DNA of 64,000 bases, from positions 86,910,660 to 86,974,659 of the forward strand of contig OW388291.1 of NCBI GenBank assembly GCA_936450465.1. The letters are read 5' to 3'. A program made the position numbers and the translations under genes. Shown one piece after another: positions 26,601 through 38,400 of the stretch. How positions within the stretch are numbered: the stretch's first letter is position 1; every line of letters starts with the position of its first letter. This DNA comes from Gibbula magus (Eukaryota; Mollusca; Gastropoda; Trochida; Trochidae). The notes beneath the pieces were generated by a model. It was not told the DNA's origin and searched no databases. It was given only the letters and a program-made list of their open reading frames with translations.

Positions 26601-27073
26601 ACAGGTTTAGGAAAGTTCAGTCCCTGAATTATCATAGAAAGGGTATATTGATGTGGTCTTATGATAAAATATGGGATTTCGTAAAAAAATAAATTATAAT
26701 GTTCGAAAAAAAAGAAAATTTCAACTCACCACTTTTTTTTATCTAAGTAAAGCGATATACGTCAACCTGAACATCTCTTGAGTTGATACATATGTGATAC
26801 AGTATGTATATGTGTACAGTAAGCAGAAGTATCATTAAAAAGTCGTCGAACACGACCACTGTTGTGATCCAATTCTTTGCGCCATTGCGAGAAAACTACA
26901 CCAGTGCATCAAGCGAGCGCTGCGATCCCTACTATAGTATCAAGGATTGTTATTGTTGAATTCAGAATCACGTTAGTGTTACCCCGATAACAGCCTTCAA
27001 AAAGCTTGTTCAAACTAGGATAGCAGTTTATGTATCTCAAAAGAGTCAGATTGGTTGCTAGGTTACCACTGAC
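23679..27073 (-). other. Expanded copy B intron between TM7 and TM8
   Basis: This intron is 3.4 kb, against 227 bp in copy C, so about 3.2 kb was inserted in B or lost from C. It is AT-rich; I recognise no transposon protein, and no clear terminal repeats were found by eye. Confidence 0.5.
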
Positions 27074-27198
27074 CTTGATCTGCGACATCCTGTACCCCGA
27101 CCTAAGCTTCGTGTGCCATGAAACCCAGAAGAGAGAAGATGGCAAAACCAGCCAGTAAACTCGACACGCAGTTGAAAATAGCAATTATCACCGCATCT
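27074..27198 (-). pseudogene. SLC6 copy B exon: TM7 with nonsense codon
   Basis: This 125-bp exon encodes DAVIIAIFNCVSSLLAGF and FMAHEA, followed by TAG (27,104-27,102) where copy C has Asn. The second Ser of FNCVSS is at the usual SLC6 chloride-site position; copy C has Gly there. Confidence 0.9.
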
Positions 27199-27309
27199 CT
27201 GTTGGAAAAGATGTCATTCAAACTCGCTTAGTGGGAACTTTAGTCAAACAGAAAAACAGAGCCATTCTCTAATTTTTATTTGCATATTAAAAGATGACCC
27301 ATACAGTAC

Positions 27310-27413
27310 CTGTAGCAATTGTGTCTGAAGTTATTGTAGCTCGCCATAGTGAGAAGACCACCAAACCCGGGTCCCAGAGAGAAGAAGATCTGGCCAGCCG
27401 CATCTCCCCACAA
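27310..27413 (-). pseudogene. SLC6 copy B exon: TM6
   Basis: This 104-bp exon has intact borders and reads [20 protein letters not shown]. No lesion was found in this exon. Confidence 0.88.
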
Positions 27414-27628
27414 CTAAGACAGTGTAAACAGTTTAAGCATCAACATGTCATGTTCAATCCGAAAAAATCTGAAGTCTCTAAGAGACCACCACCACCCCCT
27501 GAATTCCGACCTAACACTAACCCTTACTCCCTTGCCTCACCCACCCCTCTTCTAAACCCACTGGGATGTCCATTAATTACATTATTGGTGTATACAATGG
27601 TTTCTCCTATTATTAATTCAGTACTTAC

Positions 27629-27763
27629 CGTGGCAGAAAGAAGACGGTCCCATATTGGAATAATGAAGAACCTGATGCCCTCCATATGCCCAGGAAGAGT
27701 TATTCCCCTTACCAGCAAAACCACGAGAATTATTTGCGGAAATGTAGCTGAAAAGTACATAAT
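27629..27763 (-). pseudogene. SLC6 copy B exon: TM5, acceptor lost
   Basis: It is homologous to 42,629-42,763 and reads [20 protein letters not shown]. The bases before it read cccaat rather than an AG acceptor. Only about 45 bp separate it from the loop-2 exon, so the TM4 exon has been deleted here. Confidence 0.85.
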
Positions 27764-27808
27764 TGGGACATTTGTATGTTTAAGATTGATTGGAGTTATC
27801 TTCCTTAC

Positions 27809-27977
27809 GACCGATACTCCTGGCTGGATGATGTCCATGTGAGTTTGCACTGTTGGAAGGCGCCGTATTCCTGAAGCTGTGTGGAGTTCAATGTTGATAT
27901 TGTCACGTGGGTCAGGTTGTATGTACTGGTGAGGTTAGGTAACAGGCTGGATACACACGTAGCGTTGAATTTCTCCT
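27809..27977 (-). pseudogene. SLC6 copy B exon: extracellular loop 2
   Basis: This 169-bp exon closely resembles copy A (432-600), with intact borders. The next expected exon (TM4) is missing immediately downstream on the minus strand. Confidence 0.85.
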
Positions 27978-28125
27978 CTGCAGGAAGAAAATAAGAAAAA
28001 TTGTGACGACAAAAGACTTACCAATGTAAATTGTAAGGTAAAAAAAAGTTTCATTTACCTTTTGCAAGAATTAAAATACTAGGTCAGGTAAAAGAAATCT
28101 GGTATGAGAAAAATGAAAAGTACTA

Positions 28126-28637
28126 TGAGGATACACTGTACACAACCTCCACCATCCCCTGAGAGTACCCACTGTTCACAACCTCCGCCAACCTCTAAGA
28201 GTACCCACTGTTCACAATCTCCACCAACCCCTGAAAGTACCCACTGTTCACAACCTCCACCAACCCTAAGAGTACCCAATGTTCACGACCTCCACCAACC
28301 CCTGAGAGTACCCATTGTTCACAACCTCCACCAACCCCTGAGAGTATCAACTGCACACAACCTCCACCAACCCCTGAGAGTATCAACTGCACACAACCTC
28401 CACCAACCCCTGAGAGTATCAACTGCACACAACCTCCACCAACCCCCGAGAGTATCAACTGCACACAACCTCCACCAACCCCTGAGAGTATCAACTGCAC
28501 ACAACCTCCACCAACCCCTGAGAGTATCAACTGCACACAACCTCCACCAACCCCTGAGGCTACCAACTGCACACAACCTCAACCAACCCCTGAGGGTATC
28601 CACTGTTCACAATCTCTGCCAACCCCTTAATGTACGA
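28126..28637. repeat. 36-bp minisatellite at the TM3 exon donor of copy B
   Basis: About 13 units contain 'acaacctccaccaacccctg' and then 'agagtatcaactg' or 'agagtacccactgttc'. The unit resembles the sequence across the TM3 exon donor in copy A (cctccgcca..gtactcactgtacag), so it appears to be an amplified exon/intron border. Minus and plus frames stay open because 36 is divisible by 3; these are not genes. Confidence 0.9.
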
Positions 28638-28639
28638 AC

Positions 28640-28861
28640 TGTACATAATGTCCATATTGACGGTTTCATTGCCGTTTATGAGCGGAGTGAAGGGGTCACG
28701 ACGACACCTGTCCGTGTTGAAGTCGTTGTCACACTTCTCCCAGGGGAGAGTCCCGTCCAGATTGACCAAACTGACCAGCATGTAGTACACGGAGTACATG
28801 ATGATCACGTTGTAGTACACGGCTATCATAGCGCTCGTTATCAACATGGCGTACCCGACAC
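28640..28861 (-). pseudogene. SLC6 copy B exon: TM3
   Basis: This 222-bp exon is identical to copy C over its first 180 bases in the minus direction, with a few changes near the donor. The donor reads gttcgt instead of gtgagt. It encodes [18 protein letters not shown] as in A and C. Confidence 0.9.
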
Positions 28862-29239
28862 CTGAAATATAGACTCGCTTTAACATGGACTACATTCGAG
28901 AAAGGTCGGTTCCGTTGCTCTTAGGCCTAAGGTAAACATAACCCTCTAACGTAGTCGTATTGCAATGATACTCATATTATCTTTGGGGGAAAGTATTGTG
29001 TAAAGCAATACCCGGGGTTCAGCTACATAAAGCCACAGTTAATACACGTCCTGGGTCAGTGGTGTCCACAGACTCATATATTAGTTATAGAAACCCCACC
29101 GAAATGACAGATGGTAGTTTATTTAGCCTAATTTGCAATAAATCCATCTGAACCAGTCCACATCTCTCGCTATTTGCTATGGTTGATAAAACACTTCTCT
29201 GAAGCAGCTGTTTGACCATCCCACCGTGACCTGACCTAC

Positions 29240-29368
29240 CCTGGAATATTGGGCTGACCTTCCATATTGTGATTACTCCTTCAGAACATTGTCCCAGGGC
29301 GAGTTCAAAGAAAGAGACGGGGAAACTAGCAAGTACCAGCATCACAATGTTGGCAATGAGGAAGGAGG
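29240..29368 (-). pseudogene. SLC6 copy B exon: TM2
   Basis: It is 129 bp rather than 132 bp; an in-frame 3-bp loss turns ALGQFASEG into ALGQCSEG in a conserved motif. Splice borders are intact. Confidence 0.88.
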
Positions 29369-30001
29369 CTGAAATAAATGTGTTTTCTAAAGAATATTTC
29401 ACGCCGATTGGTTAACAGTAGGAAACAGCTTTGACTGTTATCAGTGTACAATAAATAATGCAACAACATGTTCATGACATTATCTATAGAATTAACTGCT
29501 TTCAACATAAACCCATTTCTCTTCAAAGACGTTATTTAACACATATCAATACCGGTTAACACTCTTGCAATTATGTCATATACATATATTTCAATTCTCG
29601 CAAAAGTTCGAAGTTTTGAAACCTAGTATCCAATCGATACCTTAAAACTTTTCTAACTGGTTCTTCTTGGTGTGCATCACAAGCTCTAGTCTTTCAAATG
29701 ATTGCAAGAACAGTTTGATTGCTTTGACACCGTAACTGATTCAACCAATCAGTATCCTCTATACTTGGTGGCGCTACAAAACTGTTGCAATATAGAAGAG
29801 GTTACGTGGAAGGAAGTGAGTTGAGTAACCTCTGGAGAGAGACTGATGTATACACCATATACTATCAGTGTATGAAATAAAGCTTGTCTGCCAGTCCGTG
29901 ACCTGGTTATGTTTGATCTGGGCTTGTAACTTATTTCATTCACTGATTCTCTACATTATGCCAAATATTATCAAGTTTAACATCACTATGAGCACACTCA
30001 C

Positions 30002-30121
30002 CTCCACCGTGTTTATAGCAAAGATAGGGGAACTTCAGATATTCGCCAGCATCACAGCATTACCGATGATTGATAGAAGGAAATCCAACGTGCCGACCCA
30101 CCCTCCTTGCTCTGTGTCCAC
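30002..30121 (-). pseudogene. SLC6 copy B exon: TM1, frameshifted
   Basis: It is 120 bp rather than 121 bp. Translation runs IGNAVMLANI and meets TGA, removing RFPY. The Gly after GNAV is Met. This lesion alone truncates the protein in the first helix. Confidence 0.9.
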
Positions 30122-31209
30122 CTGTCACAACAGGAGATAGGTCTCATCATCAGCACTACTAACATTCACGTTTCATCAATATCAGCAATACAGGTCACAG
30201 TTTTCAGCATCGGGAACATTAAAAGCACATATCAAGCAAAAGAATCAACAACCGTGTCAGAGTCAAGAACAGCAGAAACAAAGGACAATGGACTCATTCA
30301 TCTCAGACTTCAGTGCTACAATGGTATGATAGATGATGATTATATATGGCGACCTATTGTGACATTGTTGATAGCTGTTCCAGTCCTTGCTAGTGCTCCC
30401 TTGTGAAAATGTCGCTGTTGTCAGAAACTTTATATGATCATTTCTAAAGAAACATCTTTCATGATTCAGATAAACTTGAGAAATTCAGCACCACATTAGG
30501 TCACCATATATAATTATGAATGGAACAAATTACAGTTTGGTATTGTGTGTTGTTTAAATGCAACTTGCAAAAAAACCTGTTCCACAAGTTAGGTTGAAGG
30601 ACTAAAAACATCTCCACGTTGAAATACAGATACTTGACGAGGTTGATAAGAAAGGAGTCAAGGCTCCAGGGGATTGGCAAATCATGTTGGAGGAGGAATA
30701 GAAGTGAGCAGGATGAAAGGTGGCAACAACCAATTGGGAAGTACAGACAAGCTTCAGTAGTAAAAGGGTTAGGAGGATAAATATTCAAGACTAAGAAGAT
30801 ACAGAAGTCAAACTCAGTAGTAGGAAGTAAAGACTGAGGAGCAGGTATTGTCAAACTTCAAAAGGGTGGAAGAGGGGTATGCAAGATGCATGCCTCCGGA
30901 GCAGAAAAAATCAATTCGAGGGAAGAACAGTCAATAATTAAGACAAGAGTCCGGAGAGCAGGAGAAATCAATTCTCAGAATGGAAGGATCAAGTGGGGAA
31001 AAGGGTAATTAAATTTTCTCTTCGGAAATATCACTGGAAACGGCAATACCAAGGTACCTCAGACACATGGCAGTCACAAACTGAACAGCTATCAATGAGA
31101 ACTGAAGTGGCTAAGGAAATCCTTCGTGTCAACGACTTTGAATCGAGTTTTCGCAGTAGTACAGTATCCTTATGACATTGGTAACACATCCACAATGCTT
31201 ATGATAATA
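30122..31209. other. Copy B 5' intron, nothing clear
   Basis: The minus-strand pyrimidine-rich, plus-strand purine-rich stretch at 30.6-31.0 kb lacks clear periodicity. No gene was recognised. Confidence 0.4.
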
Positions 31210-32460
31210 CTGCTGCTTGCATTCCAGTTTAGTGAGGAGGATTTGCTATGGAAGAGCTCTTGGAATAAGGTGAAGATTTTGACTTAGGATTAATAGGAGC
31301 TTCTTTCTGTCGATGTAGGGTTCTATTGGGTGCCATCCAAGAAAACTCTGGTACTCGGAAAGAGTTCTGTTTGGACGTCCTTGAATAGTTTTCCAACATC
31401 TTCATCTCTGTGACTGAGAGTGAGTTCCAGAGTTCGCATCAATAAAATGCTTTTTGAATAACAGCACAGTACTTGTCATTGGGTTCAGCACTGCCTTCTG
31501 GACAACGTAGTTGGAGAGACATCTAAAATGTGTGTGAATAGAACTACATGCTGCAATTTGCAATGCTGTAATGTTTGACAGTTTGAGATACAGGAAGATT
31601 GGTAGATTGGTTAGACTTGGTTAGATATGATCATCCCTTTTCGAGGGAGAGAAGTTGAAGCGCCAATGGTTACTGTAATCTTCACAGATAAGGAAGAGTT
31701 CTTGAAGACAGGGAATCCTTGGACTGATCATAGTAATGTCATCTGCTTGTGTCGGACATCCAGCATTTATGTCGAGGCCTTCAGCTACTTTATTAAATCT
31801 TAAGTCTGTCCATGAAGGTCTATGTAAAGCCAATAAAGTTTGGCTGATTACACCCCTCTTTTGCGAACCCCACAATATAACGTGAAGTAACAGGGGCTTT
31901 CAGAACCCAGTTTAACGCAGCTCTTCGTGTTTGTTGGAGCGAGTCAAATAGTGACCACCTCCTATACGATACACCTATATCAAATAGCATTAGCTTCAGA
32001 CCATCATGCCATACAGAATAAGATTTGAAGAATCTTGGAATGCAACGTGCACTTTATGTTCCTGATAATGAAGTATAGTTTCATGAAGGTAGAGGAAGGC
32101 ATACATTGATGGCAGTCCTTGTTGGTAGGCCATGTCATGTTTATTAGGAAACTTACAACCTGTCTGTAATTCAGGTAGTCTCTCTTCATACATTTGTTCA
32201 ACGATCTTTGCGATAACCTGAGTCAGAGATATGTCTCTACGAATTGGTTTGTTTCCTTCTATGTGAATTGGTACAAGAGTAATGCATTTCGAGGTTGGTG
32301 AGTTGGTATTACTTAATTGAATAGGTCAGAGTGGTGCTGATGTAAGCATTCGCTGCCATATTTCAGATGCTCATAAACAAAACTATCGTCATTACCTGTT
32401 TTGATATTCTTGAGAGACAGCCACATGCTATCAAATATGTAGAATATCATTCGGAGAACT
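31210..32460 (-). mobile_element. Degraded LINE reverse-transcriptase relic
   Basis: Minus-strand pieces in several frames show LPELQTG, MAYQQGLPSMYAFLYLHETI, SVWHDGL and QADDITMISPRIPCLQELFL, in the order expected of an RT domain. The catalytic box reads QADD. Stops and frame changes between pieces show it is dead. The closest match from memory is a lophotrochozoan LINE whose RT motifs read YQ.GLS and VKAFDTVWH; the clade is uncertain. Confidence 0.65.
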
Positions 32461-34196
32461 TGAGTTTTCTCTACTTCTAGTTATTCTACCCATTGACCAA
32501 AGATTCTGCGATGGTTTTTTAAAAATCGTATTTGGTATTGTTATCAGACTTGAACACATTTTGGAAATAATCTGTCTGTCGTTACATTTAAGAAGAAGAC
32601 TGCCTATACTAGTTCCCTTCTTAGTCTGTCCAGAACAGCTTTTAGGCGCCAGAACAGCTTTTGATATATATCACAAGCTGTGTCTAGTCTATTTTTTATT
32701 TTCTCATATTTTCATAATCATAATGTGTGTTGTCTCTAGGATCTCGAAACTGGTGTTGTCGAAAGGTTTTTCTTGTTATCCTAGTGACCTTTAACAACGT
32801 TTTGCCAGTAAGGTCTCAGTGTGGCAGGAACTTCTTACTTGGTAGAGTCTTTGATGCAGTGATGTAGTAAGTCTCTGTAATGATGTTTTTGCAAACCTTG
32901 TGCTTCTTGTTTGATTCACCTTCATCGTGTCAATGTTCACTTAGTTTTATTATAGCCTGTACTTGCTGAAGTAAATGGTAAACTTGTGAAAACAATGGTC
33001 AGAGCAATGTTAAGTCACGTCCATACTCGTCGCCTTCTTGAAAATCTTCGATATTCATTGCTCTATAATGGTATTAGAAACGCTGCCTTTCATATATTTT
33101 ACGATTAGCAAATTAAATGTAATAATGTAATAAACCAACAGATAAAAACAAACAAGTCTTATATTATTCAAATTGTAATGAATACTATAGATGATATAGA
33201 TGAACCCAGCATTATGCAGTTTATATGGCACACCGGTCAACATGGGTGTAAAAAGTCTAGAATCCGAAGTATATAATGCAAGACTCAGTCCTTTCCATAA
33301 ACAGTCCTATTCATACTAAAGCTGTCTCTTGAAAGTCAAAGAACCTGATAGAAACCTCCAGATGGATCCAGATACAGTGTAGACGCAACCTTCTGGTGAT
33401 GCGGAAAAGGTACAAGGTTACTCAGAATCGTACGCATTATGAGCAGGTAATTATAGTTCGAATCCAGTTGACCCTAAAACGTTTATGATCCCAAAACAAC
33501 TAAACGTAGTTATTAGATACTAATTTAAGACAAATACATTCTCATAACAATATTAATATAACCAAGGCCCGGGAGAACATCGCTGAAAAAGGTAGCAGGG
33601 CCTTACAAATTCTATTTACCTTACACTGAATATTACCCCGCTGGAAGAGCCTTGTACAGTATAATGCCCTTCCAGCATTACAGTGTTTGGCCTTCCAAAA
33701 GATTCTAAGCCCAATTGAGTAAGATAACGTATCTACAAAATTGCCAAGTTGAAAGTTTTCAAAGCAGACAATATGGGAATCAGACCCGCAACTCTTCACT
33801 CTGTAGCTCCAGACCTTATCATTGTTGAGCTGTACTCCACTGTCCGAGAACTTTGATGACTTTTATGTGCACTTTATTTTACTTGGATCACCTGTACTGT
33901 AGTTAAAACATTTAAACAATTGCACTCAAATTACTCTTTTTTTCGTTATATAAAATAGATAATAAGCTCATCCTAGGGCATTCTAGCAAAGAGAGGCCTT
34001 CACCTAGAATGCCCTCGTATTCATGGTGTTGTCCATTCTTAAAGACTTTGAAAATCCAAAAAGACTTGTGATTAGATTATTAATGTTGATGGTGAGTAAA
34101 ATTTTAGTTCTAACTGTTGTTTATAAGTTGTTTGAATAGAGAGTCAAAGCAATTGAATGAAGCGCAATATGTTTTGCTTAAAAATTAAGGCTAAAA
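32461..34196. other. Spacer between LINE relic and copy B 5' exons
   Basis: No gene was recognised. A 12-bp inverted repeat (agggcattctag ... ctagaatgccct) lies near 33,975-34,012. An 85-codon minus-strand frame at 33,542-33,799 matches nothing I recognise. Confidence 0.4.
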
Positions 34197-34252
34197 CTAC
34201 TCAGGGGTGGCTCTAATGTATACGTTGCCATTAGAAACGATCTGATATGTTT
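34197..34252 (-). pseudogene. Decayed start-codon exon of SLC6 copy B
   Basis: After a ttgtag acceptor it is similar to 4889-4961 (ETYEIL.. versus ETYQIV..). The ATG proposed for copy A is ATT here and stops follow. It agrees with B being a pseudogene. Confidence 0.4.
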
Positions 34253-34341
34253 CTACAATGTTGAATAAAACCCGTCTTTGAGAATTTGTACAGATTTCAG
34301 AGCTGGAAAAGACATGATTCATTTTCGTAGAATGGACTTAC

Positions 34342-34480
34342 CATGATTTCACTGTGGCTGGGGATTACTGACTGTCGTCAGGGCTTAACGTGTGATTTAA
34401 ACGGTATTTAGTCCAGATAGTACAGATTGTCTTATGTGTCCTTCCAGTCGCAGTTCAAACACGAATACTTGATCTGACTT
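34342..34480 (-). other. Candidate first exon of SLC6 copy B
   Basis: It ends in ATG|gtaagt like the candidate first exon of copy A at 5217, and the sequence further upstream is also related. The 5' limit is not known. Confidence 0.3.
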
Positions 34481-35276
34481 TTGTTAATAGCTAACAGAGT
34501 TAGAAAAAAACATGGAGCAGACCTCGGGATTTACAAATACAACAGATAACCCAATGCTATGAATACTAATAAATATACCTTTGATAAAGTCAATCCATGG
34601 ATCTCAATTAGAGCTTGTAAAAGTTGGAAAAAGCGTGGAGCGTAACGAGGAATTTACAAATAATCTCGAAACCCTTTTGATATTTTTAGATTTACGGGGA
34701 AAAAATTCATTTCCATAGAAATGTGTTGTATTCGGACTTTTTTCAGGGATAGCTTCCTTTCCGGAGCAGAACTCCAGCCCCCCTCGTCATATCTTCCTGA
34801 AAGTGTCCATGTCTATTACCTCTATATAAGTCTATGGATATACACAAAATACCAGGCCCAAATCCCCATCCTATAATGTCTTTAATTAATTTTCAAAATA
34901 TATCTGGTAAAACCTCTATCCTCTGCATGAAAATAGTTACAACAATAAGTTTACAAAACTTAAGTTTTAACAACTATTTCAAATACAAAAGTCTGAGAAT
35001 AAAGTTGTAGTCTTTATTAACATTTATTCAACGAGCTTAAATGTATGGAAATGGACATTTAATGAAAATTGGACAAGTTATGTTTTGACACATTACAAAC
35101 ACCACGGAAAGATATGAATAACAATGAGTCAATATGACAGCCTGATGCCTACAATGATAGACAACAAAAAGAATCAATGTTTTCCAGGTGCATAGTGTAT
35201 ATTAATCGAAAATGTCGACGTTTATCAGGGGAACAAAACCTTCACCAATTGAGTAATATATCATGAAAATGTTTCT

Positions 35277-35480
35277 TCATAATCTTTGCATAGTAGAAAC
35301 TTCCATTTCCATATCTTTGTGATCCACCTTTATGGTGGAGATATTTAGGGATTTGATGTCATCCTTGGAGGGAGTGATATCATCTTTATCGAATGAGGAA
35401 ATGTCGCCATTCGTATATCGCCCTGTCCTGTTGGCAGGGTCGACAGGGCCCCATGTGGCTGTGGGTTTGAGTGATTCTCT
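35277..35480 (-). CDS. SLC6 copy C exon: C-terminal tail and stop
   Basis: This 204-bp exon reads [20 protein letters not shown] and ends in VSTMQRL before TGA (35,279-35,277). It is a cytoplasmic tail rich in Asp, Ser and Lys. An AATAAA lies near 35,030 on the minus strand, a possible polyadenylation signal. Confidence 0.9.
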   Translation of the reverse strand, partial: RESLKPTATWGPVDPANRTGRYTNGDISSFDKDDITPSKDDIKSLNISTIKVDHKDMEMEVSTMQRL

Positions 35481-38400
35481 CTGCAAGTAGACGTATATTA
35501 GAATATTAATTAGACTATTAGAAGAATATCCCAAATTATTAGGCATGAATATAAAGTGAAATTATAATCCATCACAGGATAGTTTTATGAATATCGATTC
35601 TTTTTCAAATGTCATACATTTTGTTTTCAGATTTCGCGCTACATACATGTATTTAAATGTAATACTGGTAACATTTTGTATTTTTTATTAACTTTCTTCA
35701 TGAATATTGGACATCAGTGTGTATGTATCAACCTATATATCTTGATGTATCTTAAACTTCATGGATTTACCTAATACTATACAAAACATAATCGGAAGTT
35801 GTAAACTGATACTTACATGTAGTTCCAACCAGGACATGAGATTGTCTTAATTCATAATCATTAAATACCGTAGTTCCTCGGATAAACAAGCAACTGAGCA
35901 GACTCAGCCACTTACTTGATTGAGACCCGCACTTTCTAAACAGGGGCTCCTTATCAATACAATTGGATATTTTCTGAACATATACATTTTTCAGAGTTTA
36001 AGTGCTAGACTAGACTAGAAACAACACCACAACTCACAAATCCGAGCCTGTAGGCCTGGATGACTGCAGTGAGGAGGATGACCACGAGAGGGAGGATGAC
36101 CGTCGTCCAGCCCAGTCCCTGTGCCCAGTCCTCGAACACGTAACCGTTGTAGTCAGCAGGGGTGCTCTGAACAACGCTGATGATGATGATGAACTGCAAT
36201 AGGCCTAGGAGGGGTCATGGCAAGAATAAAACATCTTTCAGACATTTGCAATCTAACTCTGCAATGAATTGAATGAAAGACAAGTATTTGGCTACCCAAA
36301 ATGTGGTTTGTATTGCCAGAACAATGAGACAACTCACCAGAATGACGACAGGAGTGAGACAGGACCACATGATCCACCAATAAACGTTTGGTTTGAACCC
36401 CAACATCATTTCAATATCAGACATGAACCGACGTATTCCTGAAAAGAGATTAAAACTGAAACGTTATCATAACAATTAACATGTTGATTAGGCGTTATCG
36501 CAAATGAATGATACTACTTCTTGAACATATATCACCATGAAGCTGATGTCAAATCTGGGCAAGACTCCACTTGTTGAACATTTCTTATTGTATAAAAGAC
36601 GCATGACGGCAGACTTGCTTAGTCCTTCTGCATGTAAAGGTACAGCTCAGGTACATCTACTTCGACCATCAGATCAGTGTATGTTGTAGCTTCCATGCCA
36701 TGGTTTTGTAATTTGTCTATTGCTATTTGTTTTATTCGTGATAAGATTAGAATAATATATCCCAAATCCCGTTGAACGTTGAATACAATGTACATTTCTA
36801 CGAATACATGTACACACTCACCGTACACATACATGATACAGCAGAGTTCAAAGAGGCCGAGGTAGACCAAATTGTAGCTGCCTCCATACCAGTTCATCAA
36901 TGTTAGAACATACACTCCGCCCTGAAACGACGAGATACTTCTGGAATTGGTCATGGGCTTGGTTTCACCTCTTTTGAGCTTTTACTTTCGAGAGCAATGG
37001 CTCAGGGATTAAGGACGTAACCCCTTTGGTCCCTATTTGGAAATCACAAGATCACGCAATTAAATTATAATTAATAATCTGCACTGGCCAATTTACTGAT
37101 AAACAGTATGTCGTGTTCACTGTTGTCCTTGAGAATAACTTGACATTGCAAAATGCTATGAACAGAAACACAACATCAGACTGACGATAAGGGAATAAAC
37201 GAAATCTGTACAAATGATTACGATCATCATATCTGTTCTTTATCAAACCATATGCTAATATGATACAAGTATATTACGTACGTATGAAGTGATAGGGATG
37301 CCGAGCAGGAAGCCAATGAAGCAACACAGAGCGGTGAAGCCGACTTTATGCCTCCTCAGATGGTGAGGAAACAGGTCAGTGATGCCACTGATAACAGTCT
37401 CCACCATAACGCACTGGTGAACATAGAAAGAAGGAATCAAATTGAGGCAGTATACAGCTGATGAAAAAAAGTTTGTTACATTCACAACACTCGTAACATT
37501 TGTTTCATTATTTTCCACAAAACTTATACACGTAGTGTTTTCTTCTCATAATAAGGTAGTCAAATCATTGTAAATGCCAATGAAGTTAGGAAATTGTTTA
37601 TATTATGCATATATTAAGTGAGATTCTGGTTGCACTGAAATTCGTGCTAAAGTTGCAAATATGAATACTGCAGATATCATCAGGTCGTCGCGGTGAGTTC
37701 ATTCTTGTTTTGCATATCAACTTTAAAATGTTTTGAAACATAACTTTTGCATATTTCTTCAACACATAAATTGCTTTTGAATAAAGTATTTACATTATTT
37801 AATCCAATGTGAAGTTTTAAAAATTTACACAGGTTCTGAAAAATGTTTCAAAACTTGTTGCCCGTTATCTCTGATAATTTATATTCCAAATGGTAAATTT
37901 ATCTGCTTTCATTGGCATAATTGTCTCAGACAACTGGTAATATAAATATATCATGCAGTGAATATGTTAAAGTGACGAAATACGACTTTTAGTGAAATAA
38001 ACTGGATTGCCACCGTCAGGCATACCGGAATGGAATGGATACCAGTGCAAAGGTAATGACCGAAATATAAATGTGAAGGGTCAAAAACCCTGGTGTGAAG
38101 AAACTTTCATGCTACAGAACATGTTATACCTGCAGGAATATCTAGTAGACAACGAAACACATCTAATGGAGAAGTGAGATTGACACGAAATCACAGTATG
38201 AAAACAGAGTCTCGACTTCTAACATTCTGAGGGGTATTGTGCAGAAAAGGGTTGATTTGTGGATCAGCCACATGACTATCTGCAGGCATGTTCAACAATT
38301 TGAGTTTAAATGTTAGGTCCTCGTGCAGAAAACTCATTTTGATTGACTGGGGAGAAAACTAAGAAGAAATTGGAAAAGAGCACGCAGATTTTACTGAGGG

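Larger units (their letters stand above)
18522..30121 (-). pseudogene. SLC6 transporter copy B, pseudogene
   Basis: Exons homologous to copy C follow the same order, with many lesions. The TM1 exon has a 1-bp deletion and stop. The TM2 exon lacks 3 bp in the GQFASEG motif. The TM3 donor is changed from gtgagt to gttcgt. The TM4 exon is absent. The TM5 acceptor is lost. The TM7 exon has an in-frame TAG at 27,104-27,102. The TM8 exon lacks 33 bp and the TM9 exon 2 bp. The TM10 exon is absent and replaced by a minisatellite. The first TM11 exon has a TAA at 20,012-20,010 and the last TM12 exon a 1-bp insertion. A second partial TM11-TM12 pair is present. It cannot encode a full transporter. Confidence 0.9.

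Noticed and set aside
28104..28865. 253-residue plus-strand ORF
   Set aside because: It joins minisatellite frames to the antisense of the SLC6 TM3 exon. The same antisense peptide appears opposite all three TM3 exons, so it is a shadow.
33542..33799. 85-codon minus-strand frame
   Set aside because: No recognised similarity and it is flanked by spacer sequence; too short to support alone.
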